From positions 1,864,039 to 1,928,038 of the forward strand of contig CM021317.1 in the NCBI GenBank assembly GCA_010645155.1: a DNA stretch of 64,000 bases, in the 5' to 3' direction. Positions 20,900-33,679 of the stretch are shown one piece after another. How positions within the stretch are numbered: the stretch's first letter is position 1; every line of letters starts with the position of its first letter. The DNA comes from Tigriopus japonicus (Eukaryota; Arthropoda; Copepoda; Harpacticoida; Harpacticidae). The translations under genes and the position numbers were made by a program. The notes beneath the pieces are model-generated. The model saw only the letters and a list, made by a program, of their open reading frames with translations. It ran no database searches and had not been told where the DNA came from.

Positions 20900-22915
20900 A
20901 TTTTCACACGTTTTCATCTCAGCTGTTATCTGGGGAACAACAAACCAAGCAACATTGACCTAAAAGCCTGGCACGTCTCGAAAATTCGAACAAAAGAATG
21001 CATTACAATTCTTCACAACATCTGTATCCTTTATGATACGTACTTATGTATGCAAAGCCTGGGGTTGTCCTTGATATTAGCTGATTTGAAATTATCTCCA
21101 CTTCAGAGACGACAGGGAACTGAGGCAATCTATCATTGTCTAAAGTCCCTTTGTAAGTGAACCTTCTCTTTAAGCGAGCAAAAAGTGGTGCAGTTTGTAG
21201 CCATTTGATTGACTGTATTTAATTACCCTTTCATTTTAGCTTCAGGTATTTTCCATTGGTGGTTGCAATGAGTAGGGACTGATACAAAATGGGTTGTACT
21301 GCCATCAGCGATGGAGAAGTTTAGATTGCAGATAAGAGAAAAAATAATACCAAATCGACCAGAAAAGCCTTGTAGGACCATGTCCAACATATACAAAGAA
21401 CTGTCATGAACGTTTCCCTCAACCTTCATTCCATAAATAACGTATTGGATACCGAAAATGAGCATGAAATGAAACAACTACATGCAATAAAGATCAATAC
21501 CAGAGCACTACAATGAAATTGGACAATAGCGACTTTGATTGGACACATTTAAGATCTTAAACATCTCCACAAAATTCAAGAAGAAAAAAGCAGAAAATGG
21601 ATGGGAGAGGGTGTTAGAGTAGAAGGGTAGAACCTTACTTAGCCAACAAAGCCACCAATTGACTCACCCAAATTTTTCCACTAAGCAATGTCACATCCGG
21701 TATCTGAATGATTCTTGGTTTGTGGGTGTGGATTAACGTGGTACAGTTTTCTTCCGAAAAGTGGGGGAGGAGAATCAAACCTGAGACCTCTCTCACGGTG
21801 TTAAAGTTTGCTATCAACAACACTACGACTCTTCCTTTTCGTCGTTGTATCTGTATTTTCAACAAAATTACTGTACTTGCAGTTTTGTGCATGTTTTGGA
21901 AATAACCATGCATTTTTTGCTCTTTCCTTTTTCCTCTTGAATCCGGTGGATACATTTGGTCCTAAATTGGCCCAGCCAATCTCATACGCGTACACTTGTC
22001 ATTTTAGTGCTCTAATCTGAATCATTTATTGTACCTAATAAATTGGCGAACTCAGGCACACTTATTGCAACTTTTAGATTGCCGATTGTTGGATAAAATT
22101 TGCATCAAAATTAGTGATCCACATCCTTTTGGAAATGCATTCAAATTAATTGTTTTATTTTTTCTTAAATTGGACATTCCTGTGTATTTGCATTACGTGG
22201 TATTATTTTGATTGCTTTTGTCATGGAGCAGAAATCCTAGAAGTTTCATTGTATGTGGTCAGCTGATGCTTAAAGAGCAAGATCATCAGTTGAACTTACT
22301 CCTGCAAGCGTCTGGACTTTTTCCTCTACAAGAACATTTTACCTGGCCTTACCTATCCTAAAGTTCGAAAGAAATGTTGAAGTTTTTAACAAAACGTGTT
22401 TTTGCAACATGTTTTGGATATTCTGGCGGAAAGTAATTTTGTATGTGTATGTACGTATTTCGGGATAAATGAGATGGTATAAAATTTTGAAAGCTATCCC
22501 CAGGTTTCCCATAAGCCTAAAGGTTTTTTTTCAGGGAAGCCTATGCTTGACTGAGAGAGGTTATTAGGGGGACCGTGTCATTTGGCTTGGTCCCGCACAA
22601 GCTTATTGGCAGGAGTCTTCGAATCCCGCCACAGGAGCACGCCCTTATCCGAATGTCGATGGAATCATGCCCTACATTATAGTCAGTTACATGAAAAGCA
22701 ACCAATTTCTTTGCATTCGGTTGAGTACGTAGAGATAATTTTTTCCGTTAAACAAGAGGTCCATCGCCTTGAATTAATGTTAAAATCGACTGCGAATTTA
22801 TTTGTGTCTATGAAATCATTCCACGATTTAGCGAATGAATAACCAGGGAGTTTTTGACCCCATGTGGATCTCTCTAGTGTCAGGTGGAACGACTTGAACC
22901 CCCCATCCTCTCTTT
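20900..22915. other. Intergenic stretch, one weak signal-peptide-like ORF
   Basis: The minus-strand frame 21477-21223 starts with a hydrophobic run and could be a first exon of kelch gene 1, without proof. Nothing else is recognised. A B-box-like word (TCTTCGAATCCC) near 22615 lacks a convincing partner A box. Confidence 0.35.
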
Positions 22916-22921
22916 GTGGTA

Positions 22922-25785
22922 TTAGTGGCCGACGATTTCAGGTATTTTGCCATTAACACTATCAAATAAGAAAGTTAGTCGATTTAATAATGCCATGTCT
23001 TTCAATTTTAAAATGTGCCACTTTTTGAATATTACGCTTGTATGAGCTCGAAACTTTGCGCCCCCTATCCATCTGACGGCTCTCTTTTGTAGAAGAACTA
23101 GTGTAGCAATCGAGGGAGACCCTATGAAGTATTCGATTCCATAATCTAATCTACTTCTTATGAGAGCGTTGTAAAGAATATATTTCAAGTTTGTTGGGAT
23201 TGAATGTTTCGCCAGAAAGAGAGTGAATAGCACCTTACGTATGTTGTGGCTTAAAAGACGAACATGCTCTTTAAAATTGAAATGATCGTCTAGATTTAAG
23301 CCCAGAAATCTCAAACTTTTTTCCTCTCGCCCTGATCCTACTTGTTGAATGGGAATGCTGTTCAGTTTGATTATAATGTCATCTTTTATACTCCGAGGGC
23401 TGAATAAAATGAGTTTCGTTTTTTTATAATTCAAGGTAAGTTTGTTGCTTATGAAATACTTGGAAATCAGGTCCATCCAGCAAGAGCATTGCTCTTCCAA
23501 TTTTTTTAAGTTTGCGTCTGAGTGTTGAAGCTTAGTGTCAGTGAACATTGTGATTCTAAAACCGGTTACTTGGGGTAGGTCGTTGATATATATTAGAAAC
23601 AGCAACGGGCCAAGGATGTTCCCTTGTGGAACTCCACAAGTTACTTTTGAGTTTCCTGACTGAACATTCCCAATTTCCACTCTTTGTTGTCTATTGGTTA
23701 AATAGTTTTTGATCCATAATGTGACATTAGAACTGAAGCCATACATTGATGGCTTTGTAAAAAGAATCTCATGATGTACGGTATCAAAAGCCTTTTTAAG
23801 TTCTAGGAATATTCCACGGAGTATTTTTACTAGCATTTGCCGAAAGGTTCTGTAGAAAATTGTGCACCGCATGCATCGTCGAGTGGTTCGGTCTAAAACC
23901 GAACTGTGAGTTAGTCAAGTGGTCTTCAGAAAACGGTGTGAATATTTGATGGTAAATAATCCTTTCTACGATCTTTGATAAGGAACATAGTATGCTTATT
24001 GGTCGATAATTTGACATCTCCTCCCGGTCCCCTTCTTTGTATATGGGCATGATCTTGGCCGTTTTCCAATCAGGTGGAATATAACCCGTCATTAGCGATA
24101 TATTAATCAGTCGAGCCAGTGGACCAGCAATTTCCATTTTAATTCCCTTTAAAACCAAGTTTGAAATGCCATCAAAGCCGTGGCTACTCTTATTTGCTAA
24201 TTTGTTAATTATCTTTAGAACTTCCCTTCGATTTACGATTCGAAAGTAGTACGATCGTTGATTAGGTCTAACCGGAATATACTTCATGAACGCGTTCTGT
24301 TCTGATTCTTTGTCTATTTCCGCACTCAGTCTCTTACCGATTGAGCTGAAATACTCATTAAATGATGTTGCTATGGCTTTCTCGTCCGTTAACACGGACT
24401 CAACATTTTTTATTTGGGATGGAGCCCCTTCCTGCTCAACTTTGTACCCCAAGAGATTTTTCACTCCTTTCCATGTTCTCCTTGGGTTTGAATTGTTAAC
24501 ATCAAAGAACTCACGTCAATAATTTCCTTTAGCCGCTTTGATTAATTTGTTGTACATTTTGGAATATTGGGATAAGAGTGTACGATTTTCCTCCGTTGGT
24601 AGTTTCATATAATTGGAATAAAGGTTCTGCTTCTTTTTTTTTTTGGCTCTACCGGGTGTTTCAAAAGAAACGGAACACCTAATTCCATCGTCAATAACTC
24701 ATGATTGAAACCATGTATGAACCTCACCTTTATTGGATAGAATTGGCCAAACACTTGACTTGAAAAGTCAGAAAAAGCAATTTCACCCAATTTCAATATT
24801 TAAGCGACGACGATTTTTTCCCTGAAGGGCCCTTTACGAAAACAGAGCGTTTGTGACTCCGATTTTTTTCTCTCTTCAGAAATTTGGCTAAAATCAAAAA
24901 TAAGGCGACAAAAAGAGAATAACAACTTGTGTATCTTAAGAATTGTTATCTGCGGCATCTTTTTGATCTCTATACATTTTTTGTGAGATCAACCATTTCC
25001 GAGTTACGGACATGGCTTGCCGTTCCGTTTCTTATGCATCACCCGGTAAGCAAGCCCGTTGTCATCCAAGGGTTTTGTGTTTTTATTGTTAATAGCTTTT
25101 TCCTTCTGTAAGGGGCAAGACTCGATGAACGTAGCCTCAAGTTGCATTTTAAAATTCAGAAATGAGTTTACAGGATCACTTTCGCAAATTAGCCATTTCA
25201 CGTCTCATAGTTTGTCGCGTAGCAATTTGAAGTTCTTTGCGGTCGTTTGCCTTCGCGACCTCCGGGGTTTCTCCTCTGTCTGTTTCGGGCTCTCGCTAAG
25301 ACAGACAAAGGGCGCAAGGTGGTCGCTGATGTTGCAAAGAAGGATACCACATTTTGCTCTGTCTTTCCTATTCGTGAAAATATTGTCAATTTGGGATCTA
25401 GAAGTGGGAGTGATTCGTGTGGGCTTCGTAATAAGCGGTGGTACTAGCTCTTGCCCGAGTATAAGATCGTTGAATTTCCTTGCCCTTTTCGTGTCTTTAA
25501 GAAAATCAATATTGAAGTCGCCACATGCAAACAAAGGTTTGGAGCGGCAGAGACCGATAATCTCTATTAGATTGGAAATTACTTTTTGCACATTGGCATT
25601 TGGAGGCAAATAGATTGAAAGAAAGAAGAAGTTTTCACCCTCAATCCCAATGATTTCACAATCCTCTCCCACGTTACAAAGATCAGGGCGGTTTTTATAT
25701 GGGAATGACTTGTGAATCAAAAAACCTACACCTCCACCCCTTTTTTGTTTACGAGTTACGTATTCAAGATTGTAGTCGTTGAAGT
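22922..25785 (-). pseudogene. Non-LTR retrotransposon (LINE A), dead copy
   Basis: Reading down the minus strand from about 25785: an APE endonuclease (KQKRGGGVGFLIHKSF, FACGDFNIDFL, SQIDNIFTN, ISDHLAPFV), a linker with a frame break and the TA-flanked MITE at 24652-25046, then a reverse transcriptase in two frames (24464-23796 and 23872-22922). The RT shows MPIYKEGDREEMSNYRPIS, NSQFGFRPNHST, FLELKKAFDTVHH, GVPQGNILGPLLFLIYIND and a long C-terminal part (IRSRLDYGIEY). The catalytic FADDT block reads FTDTKL, having lost residues, so the enzyme is inactive. The layout is that of the Jockey/CR1 group; finer assignment needs a tree. No tail or target duplication was found. Confidence 0.9.
24652..25046. 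mobile_element. TA-flanked MITE (Tc1/mariner-like) inside LINE A
   Basis: Ends CCGGGTGTTTCAAAAGAAAC and the inverse of CCGGGTGATGCATAAGAAAC, both continuing GGAAC, with TA on each side (24650-24651 and 25047-25048). 395 bp, no transposase. It splits the linker between the endonuclease and RT of LINE A, so it arrived later. Confidence 0.85.
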
Positions 25786-25789
25786 TGTT

Positions 25790-26640
25790 TTGTTAAGAAT
25801 TTGTTGTCAACTCGTTGTTAATGTCATGCTTTGGCATTTTAGTGAACAAATTTGAAAACCAAAGTAGAAATGACTTCAAGCAATTCAGATGTTCTACATA
25901 GAATACTCAACTTACAAGAATAATTTCAGATCAAAAATACTTATTTAAAATATGAAAATTTTCCTTTGGGCAATATCTTAGGACATTTTTCTTTCTGTTG
26001 TGAAAGTGGAGCATATTTTGAATGAAAGGTAAGTACACTTTGTAAATTGGCATTTGCCATTATTTAACTAGAAGATACTGATATTGAAACATCTGGCAAC
26101 ACTACTTTGTTGTTCTTTCGACCAGACCTCACATTACCAGTTTTTCAACTTACCACACTTCCTGCAATGCCGCCAAGATAGGTTTTTTGCTTTTGGATGC
26201 ATTCGTCGATTTTATATCTTTTCGCAACGATGGACCTAACGTTAACAGAAAGTAATTATCTCTCACCCGTCGGTAAATTTTCGATGTATCCAACGTTGTC
26301 CATTATTGACGAATCAGGCAATTTATCAATCTATTTGCAAAATTTACCAAAAATATCATTAAAATACGTTCCATTAGAATAAAAAGTGAAGAAAACTTGA
26401 AGACATGAGATATCAGTACCAAACTTAAGCGGATGCCGATGACCGCTGCCGATAAAAGAAAGCAAACAGGGTTGTGAGTCCGTTCACATGAATAAAGAAA
26501 TGACGGGGATCCAAATACTACACCAAAAGGTTTACAAAGAATGAAACTTGTCAAGTTTAACACTACCACGTTTGTAAGTTTTCAAATGTTAATGAAGAAT
26601 GGCTGGCATGTGACAACAAGTAACCAACAATACTAGTTGA
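25790..26640. other. Stretch without recognisable gene
   Basis: AT-rich with short ORFs only. A kelch exon would be expected here if the orphan exon at 26655-26925 belonged to a working gene on the minus strand; none is seen. Confidence 0.4.
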
Positions 26641-26654
26641 AAGCTCCTACCTAA

Positions 26655-26925
26655 TACCTTCAGCTACTTGTTCATTTCTGCGGTGTTTTCTAAATGGTAA
26701 AAAGCTTCCTTTAGAACATTCACATTCAATAGTATTGACATCTTTTGAACATAATTGTAGTCCTTTCCTTTTGACCAGCAAGCTACCTAGGTAAGATCCT
26801 TCTGAGTTAACATCTGAATCGTATATTACTCTCCCTATCTGTTTCGGGAAAATCTTCATTTCCACATCGTGTGGTGTTGAATTGTGTTTCAATATAAACA
26901 ACCCCCAATATTCCTTCATTGAACA
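26655..26925 (-). pseudogene. Orphan exon related to exon 2 of kelch gene 1
   Basis: The minus-strand frame reads GLFILKHNSTPHDVEMKIF, then LGSLLVKRKGLQLCSKDVN and TIECECSKG. This parallels exon 2 of kelch gene 1 (ELFIINLKFGELVPFSV ... VQVGNDILMCHEDSTEC): an LFI start, an L-x-V-x3-G-x2-I/L-x-C block and a final EC. A donor GAAG|GTATTA near 26662 would end it in phase 1, as in gene 1. The acceptor is unclear and no kelch exon follows downstream, so it is probably a relic. Confidence 0.45.
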
Positions 26926-27310
26926 CCTATCATTCGTGTTTTCTTTCCGAGACTCAAGTCTGAGATTTTGATCAGATCAAAGGCACCTAGAGCTCCAAGA
27001 GCATTATCTAGAAATATGTTTAGACAGGAGTCACACACTTCTGAAAAGTCATCATAAAGTTGTGAGAAAATAAACCATGCAATGCTCTGCATGTAACGTG
27101 TTTTCCTTAGTGACCAAAGTATTTTCCTTTTCGTATGTTCAAAACAGATTATCCGTCGTCAATTTCAAATACACTAACCATTTGAGTATGTACAGACCGA
27201 TTTGTTAGATACGTGAATATTGATTGAGTTATCAATTTTCAATGTCAGATTACATGAACCCCATAAGCTGAGACAAGTAGCGCCGGGGCACATATTTGGA
27301 GGTATTGCCA

Positions 27311-27837
27311 TTAGAATAACGGAGTGCCACAACCCAGCCTGACCAGATGTGCAAGTCCTCTGTTCCACTTTGGGTTATCCAAAGACAAGTCCAATGTGTA
27401 TGAGTTGTTCGTTATTGGCTTGTCTTCTGCTCCATCACGCGTTCTGGTCTCTTCTCCTCCCAAACACAGAATAGAGCCGAAATTGAGGACCCCACAAGCC
27501 ATTCCATACAAGCGGTGTGGGAGGTTGTCGAGGTCTTTCCAAGCCTTGATGTCAGGGTTCAGGAGTTTGACGGAATTGATGTGATGGTCTGCATATCCTC
27601 CAATCACGACCAAGGCACTCTTGTTGAATACCACAGTCGTGTGTAATGTCCTAGAAGGCACCAATGGTGGTTCTAAAATCCATTGGTGACTGATTTTGTC
27701 AAAGTATTCCACAATGCCACTATTTGTGCCACCCATAAATGATCCTTCAATGGCAACAGAAGTGTCACCTACTACGCTCATAGTTCCTCCTTCATGAGGC
27801 TGTTTCAAAGGAGGAAACGAATCCCATATATTGGTAC
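27311..27837 (-). pseudogene. Kelch-repeat gene 2, truncated kelch exon
   Basis: The exon begins after the acceptor TTTTTAG at 27837 with GT ACC AAT ATA TGG, the same phase and the same TNIWD start as kelch gene 1. Blades are visible: TSVAIEGSFMGGTNSGIVEYF, ALVVIGGYADHHINSVKLL, SILCLGGEETRTRDG (each shown in part). The frame stops at 27311 just after WNRGLAHLVRLGCG, where genes 1 and 3 continue for about 80-100 residues; residual similarity in another frame below 27311 suggests a frameshift. The exons expected upstream were not found. Confidence 0.65.
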
Positions 27838-27839
27838 CT

Positions 27840-28370
27840 AAAAATATTAAGCATGGCGTAAATTCTGGCCTGACTTAAAGCCCTTTATTTACAAAAGTAC
27901 GCTAATGACAGTGACTGGCTCCAGTTAGGAGTAGTGTCTCCACTGGGATCAAGAAATAAAAACAAAAGAGTAAGAAAACGTTCAATACTAGAACGAAAAC
28001 GCAAAATACTGCATGTTTTTTTAATGGAAAAGCACAACATTTACCTGTGCAACAAAATTGTCGGAAATATTTTGTAAATAACATCCTGCATTTTCTTTTC
28101 CTTTCCTTTTTCTACTCGAATTCTCTGGAGCCACTGATGTTGAGTGGAACCTTGAATCTCATGCGCGTACTCTTGATATTAAAGTGCTCTAATCTAATCT
28201 AGCACATGATAATGGACCACACATTACCCTTAATAAAAGAAAAAACACCAGGTTTGAATTAAAAGAAGAAAAAAAATTCTGGCCAAATTACCATCATGGT
28301 GTTTCACCTTTTGTCGCACCTCGATGGGTATTTTTTTTCAGATATGAACAGATCGCACCAGATGAAGTTA
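27840..28370. other. Stretch without recognisable gene
   Basis: AT-rich, short ORFs only; upstream exons of kelch gene 2 would be expected here but are not recognisable. Confidence 0.4.
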
Positions 28371-28376
28371 AACAAA

Positions 28377-28638
28377 ATGGATGAGTGTAATCGGACGAAC
28401 TCAGCTTGGGATTTGGGGACCAAACTAGCTAGGGATGGCTCGGGCGTTTCATAGTTTGAGTTTGCAGCGCGAGGGAAAGTTCTTGTATCGATTGATTGCC
28501 AAAACGAAGAAGAGAATTGCGAATTGGGCTCAAGAATTTTGAATAAGTGTTTTGAAGGGTTTGTCTGGCCTCTGATGCATCCCTTGGCATTTAGGCCCCA
28601 GAATTCCCAGCTGAATTAGTTGGATTACCCTCATCCAT
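28377..28638. mobile_element. MITE, ATGGATGAG family, copy C
   Basis: Opens ATGGATGAGTGTAATCGGAC and closes with the inverse ending CTCATCCAT; the interior matches copies A and B. 262 bp, no clear target duplication. Confidence 0.75.
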
Positions 28639-28974
28639 TGGTTTTAGTAACTTTAGGAAATAAAACAGTATAAATAGGAAGAGTTCCCAATGGTACATCT
28701 GAATAGGAGAGTAGAATAAAATTCCCTTTCGCGGTACGTAATTTAGACAAGATTAGAAGATGCTTTCAAGAAGAACTAACGTTCAATTTGGTTACCTTGC
28801 CTTTAGAGGACAGTAATAATCTTTATTGCGACCTTTGGTCATGTCAACTCGTATGGAAAAAAGTAATATATGTAAATTCATACATATAACAATGAAAAGA
28901 TGAAAGAGACAAGTCAATGGATGAAAACGTTTTAAAAAAAATAGTTCCGTAAAATCGTGATATCACAGTGAGTT

Positions 28975-30567
28975 GACAAGAAACGATTCATTGCATGTGG
29001 AAGAAATGAAAGGGGGATGCACAGACAGTACATATGCAGTAAGGTAGTGGTATATGATGAAACTCTTGGTTATTGCAGTAGATAGGGTGGGTTAGATTGA
29101 ACAGGTCCTTCGTCAGTTCCTGTCGTTGATGGAGTTGGGCAGGGAGCCGGACGAAGGTGCGTGACCGCCAATATTCCGAAGGGATGTCAGGCCAAGGACA
29201 ATAAGGTGTTGTCAAGTCCTTGACCGGGAATGACAGCATGTGTCCAGACATCACCTCCGGAAAGGTCAGGTTCCTAACACTGTTGGACACTAACCTTGCC
29301 AGCCCGATGGTGAGGGGCTCGGTTTCGCATATGAAATGCGTCCATGCATTATTGGCATATTGGGGCACGCAGAGGTATCGCTTGAGGAATTTGGTGTAAG
29401 TGGCATCGGCGGATTTGAGGGCGGATTGGGCGGAGTTGGGAAGCCAAAGGTGAAGGCCGTAGAGGAAGATGGGGGTGATGTAGGTCCGGAAGAGTTGTAG
29501 AACTATTGGAAGAGGAAGGTCTTGATGGGCAGTCTATTGCAGATGTATCCGATCCTGGCCTTGGCCTTGGTTATTGATGATTTGAGGTGATTGGTGAAGG
29601 AGAGTTGGGTGGTGAATGTGAAACCGACATAGTTAAAAAACTTGACGATTTCAATCGGACTATTGTTGATGTGGAAGGTGGTGGGTGGCAGACGACCTTT
29701 ATGGAAGACCATGGCCTTTGTCTTGATGGTGTTGACTTGAAGGCCGTTCTCTTGGCAATAACCGTGGAGAGCATTGATGGCATTTTGCAATTCCACGGCT
29801 GAATCAGCCAAGAGAACCAGGTCGTCTGCATATTGTAGATATTTTATTCTATTCTGATTGATGATGGGGCCTTGGTGAGAAAGGGCTTCGGGCAGGTCGG
29901 ATACGTAAAGGTTAAAAAGGATTGGTGATAGTGGATCCCCCTGTGGAAGGCCGATGGATGTGAAGTAACAGGGGGATAGGTCCTCACCAGAACGAATGGA
30001 GCATTTGAGTCCTGCATAGATGTTAGCCAGCAGGACGCATATGGAACGCGGAATTCCCCACAGTTGGAGTTTGAGGAATAACCGCGTTCGATCCACCCTG
30101 TCGAATGCTTTGGAGAAATTGACAAAGCATCCGTAAACTCTCCTCTTAGTGCTGATGTTTGCGTGCACGATTTCGTAGAGGAGAGTGGCTGCCGAGGTGG
30201 TCGAGCGGCTTCTCCGGAAACCGAATTGGAACTCAGGAAGGAGATTCCTTTCCTAGGCCAATCCGGAGAAGCGGGCAGCTAGCAGGGTGGACATCATCTT
30301 CAAGAAGGGGTTTTCCAAGGCAATGGTCCGATGGTTGTCTGGAATGTCCTTGGGCCCATTCTTATGGATGAAGATGATGGCTGACTCCATCCAGGCTGGT
30401 GGGAAGAAAGATGTTTGGAGGGCGTTGCTGAAAAGTTCTTGAAGTAGTGGTTGGATTTGGGTCCGGAGAAGTGCGAGTTGGAAGGGAGAAACCCCTGATG
30501 TTGACGGGGCTTTGCTCTTCATCTTCTTGAAGGCTGTGTCCATCTCGGAATCCGTGAAGGGCTGCAA
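28975..30567 (-). pseudogene. Non-LTR retrotransposon (LINE B), copy 1, RT part
   Basis: Minus-strand frames from 30567 give AFKKMKSKAPSTSGVSPFQL, SAIIFIHKNGPKDIPDNHRT, then (30168-29503) CFVNFSKAFDRVDRTRL, IGLPQGDPLSPILFNLYVSD, an intact LQYADDLVLLAD active site and a C-terminal part ending near 28988 (WPDIPSEYWRSRTFVRLP). Frame breaks near 30250 and 29500 make it a pseudogene although the catalytic YADD is kept. The endonuclease end is missing (5' truncation). A second copy of the same family is at 41868-43512. The clade is not assigned. Confidence 0.88.
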
Positions 30568-30599
30568 AAGGGGATGATACAGTAAGTATGTTACTTTTT

Positions 30600-31375
30600 C
30601 ATTAGGTACTCGATCGTATATGAAAATATTTAGGTTTCAATCAAACATATTGGTTCTAAAAGTCGTGCTTAAAATCATCAATTCGAGCGGCCTTTTTTCA
30701 TACTGTAGATATGTATAGATATAACAAACTCAGTCAACTCTGCTTATCATTTTGTAGGATGATTTTGAAGTCACGGTGCACGGTGACCCGCTTGGTCAAA
30801 TTAACGTCAACAAGTTATTTACCTTTAAGTCTTGTCACTGAGAACAAACTTGTTTCTGGTTGAAGTCAAATTGGACACACTCCCAAGGTTGGTACAATCC
30901 AGTGTTTGAAGCAAAAAAATTGCAAAAATGATTTTGCAACAAAATGATGCACAGGCTGAACTACGAACATTATTCGACAGAAGTCACCCACTCCTCTACA
31001 TTTTGATGAATCATTTCAGCGAGGATTAATTGCTCAACATCTCCACAATCGAGAAAAGATTGCCTTGGTTTAAGGCAGCGCACATTATCAAATGAAAACT
31101 GGGTACGCTAAAAAGATGTTAAAGCTAAGGAAAATGTTTCTTCAAAAAATAACACTCAAACGGATGAGTTAAGGCGAGAATTTTCAAAAACGGCATCATT
31201 CATTTTATTAAAATTTTAGCATCTGTCTAGTGTGATCGAGCACCTAATGCAAAAGTTTCAGGGGTTCGGCGGTTTGGTTCACCCCACTCGTATGATCGTG
31301 ACATCAAGCTCTGTTTGGCCTCATTGGCAAAAAAACATCTTTTCTTTCCTACTACGAAGGGTTCAATGAATGCAT
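30600..31375. other. Stretch without recognisable gene
   Basis: AT-rich, short ORFs only; no repeat matched elsewhere in the window. Confidence 0.35.
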
Positions 31376-31380
31376 GTACG

Positions 31381-31735
31381 GAACTTGTGGGGTTCAGTCA
31401 CAGACCATATAATGGCTAGACCTCGCTTCGTCCGAGAAAAAGGGGGACAACTTTGCTTCATCAGCTGGTCCATAACACTACACCCTAAAATGGTGGGAAT
31501 TTCAAAATTTTCAAAATTTTGCCAGCGTGGCCAAATCCTGAACAAACTCAACGTACCGTACGTACTTTGTTCTCGACGCGAGCGAGCGTCGTTACTTCTG
31601 AGCACGCGGTCGCCCTGAGATGTTGAAGCTAGCACAGCTAGGCCAAGTGGTGTCCCTTTTCTCTCGCCAACGGAACGGGCCAATGCGACATCTAGTCATT
31701 ATATGATCTGTGGGTTCAGTACCTCCAACAAGGTT
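31381..31735. repeat. Inverted repeat, MITE-like
   Basis: CATATAATGGCTAGA near 31408-31422 and further outside GGGTTCAGT have inverse partners at about 31694-31725 (TCTAGTCATTATATGATCTG, GGGTTCAGTAC on the far side). Arms of about 45 bp with mismatches; no target duplication found. Confidence 0.5.
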
Positions 31736-32315
31736 AAGAACCACTACCTTAGAGTGTTTGACTTTAGCCAGACAGGCAGAATACTTTGACACCTAAACCA
31801 TCTCATGCACAGATTTTGATGGGTGTCAGTCCTTCAAGTTTTGCTTTCCAACAATGAGTTAGTAAATTATGGCTAGTTTTTCCTAAATAACTTCTTGGCG
31901 CAATTAAATTTAAGAGTTTTGTATTTTGGTTCTCTGTGGTTGGATTTCATTGACCATCTTCTTTTTCATCCTGTTCTGGATTTTTATACAAATTTCTAAG
32001 GTAAAAACTGTTGTGTTGTATAAATCAGACATTCTATAAAATAGTGGTGTGATGAAATGTCCAGAATGTTTCCTTATGATCACGATCCTAAGGGGGGAGT
32101 TTGGATCCAAATCCAAAAATTTACTAACTTGCTTATCACTTCAAACAAAAAGACTCCCATTTTGTTTTCTCATAGTGCACTACTATAAATTTTATGTTCT
32201 ATTCAAAAAGTGTCCAAGTCCCTCGAATGAAGGAAATGGAACTATTTTTAGACTTGAACTACCGTGATATGTGACATATTTTATCTTGTCCAATTAATGA
32301 TGTTCTAGTGTAGAT

Positions 32316-33669
32316 TAGAGCTGTGCATCGGATCCGAAAAGTCGGATCCGATCGGATCCGAATCCGATCGGATTCGGATTCGTTCGGATTGACGCAAGAA
32401 TTTTCGGATTCGGATTCGTTCGGATTTTAGCGCGAATTTTCGGATTCGGATTCGTTCGGATTTGCCAAAACCTGTCGGATTCGGATTCGGATTCGGATTT
32501 GCGAAAAAAATTTCGGATCCGACGGAATCCGAAACCAATCCGAATTTTTCATTTTACTTTTTTATTTCAATTCACAATATTTTCATTATGAGACCTTTTT
32601 TGTTTGATGATTTAAGTGCAATCTCCTGCCTTCAACTCTGAATTTTTTAATGACTCCACAAGGTATTTTAATGTTTCAGATTTTACCAATTAAATGAGAG
32701 CATTGAGATCAAATATTTCTATATTAAGAGAATCATAGAAAGGTTTTGTAGTAAAAAAGCATCAAAAAGTTACAAAACGTGTTCAAAGCAAAACCATCCT
32801 ATTTGAATAAAGTAAAGATTTTGCCAAGTATTCACCCCTGGATTGCAATTAAGTGCGTAAATATCAGCCCACTTGACACCAAACTGATTTAAAGATAAAA
32901 ATGTTTTCACCCCATTCAATTACGCAGTTTTTTCTGCATTTGACTGTTGATATGATTGTGATTTTTTGAATCAATACCTTTTCATAAACATTTTAACATA
33001 TTTGGTTCATTTTGGGAAATTCTATTGTGCAAAGAGCATTCATTAATTTGCTCTAATTGTCCTGAAATATTTTGCCAAAAAACAAGAAAATGCTTATTTT
33101 TTCCTGGAAAATGCCAAAATGTTAAAAAAAATCAAGGCTAAACGTGGAAATATTAAAAAGATCTATTATATTTAAAATAATATGTTTTTGGCACTTCTAG
33201 TTGAAAGTGTTATTTCCAATTTAGGCCAAAATAACAAAATAATCAGATTTAAATCGGAATTAGCAAAAAAAATTTCGGATTTTTATCGGATTTTCGCCAA
33301 ATTTTCGGATTTTCGCCAAATTTTCGGATTTTCGCCAAATTTTCGGTTTTTTTCGGATTTTGCGCCAAATTTTCGGATTCGGATTCGTTCGGATTTTGCG
33401 CCAAATTTTCGGATTCGGATTCGTTCGGATTGGGCAGAAGATTTTCGGATTCGGATTCGTTCGGATTGGGCAGAAGATTTTCGGATTCGGATTCGTTCAG
33501 ATTGGGCAAAAAATTTCGGATTCGGATTCGTTCGGATTGAGTAGCAAATTTTCGGATTCGGATTCGTTCGGATTGAATGGAAGCTCTCGGATTCGGATTC
33601 GGATTCGGATTAAAGAAATCAAGTTCGGATTGGATTTTGGGGACCTTTCGGATCCGATGCACAGCTCTA
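32316..33669. mobile_element. hAT-like inverted-repeat element of TTCGGATTCGG words
   Basis: Ends are inverted copies of TAGAGCTGTGCATCGGATCC, and the exact 8-bp duplication GTGTAGAT flanks it (32308-32315 and 33670-33677). About 200 bp at the left and 420 bp at the right consist of TTCGGATTCGGATTCG words in opposite orientations, forming a long potential hairpin around about 700 bp of AT-rich sequence. ORFs across the repeats (NESESENL-type peptides) are by-products of the word. Confidence 0.9.
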
Positions 33670-33679
33670 GTGTAGATAC

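Noticed and set aside
22565..22645. tRNA or second SINE head
   Set aside because: A B-box-like word is present but no convincing A box, acceptor stem or shared body.
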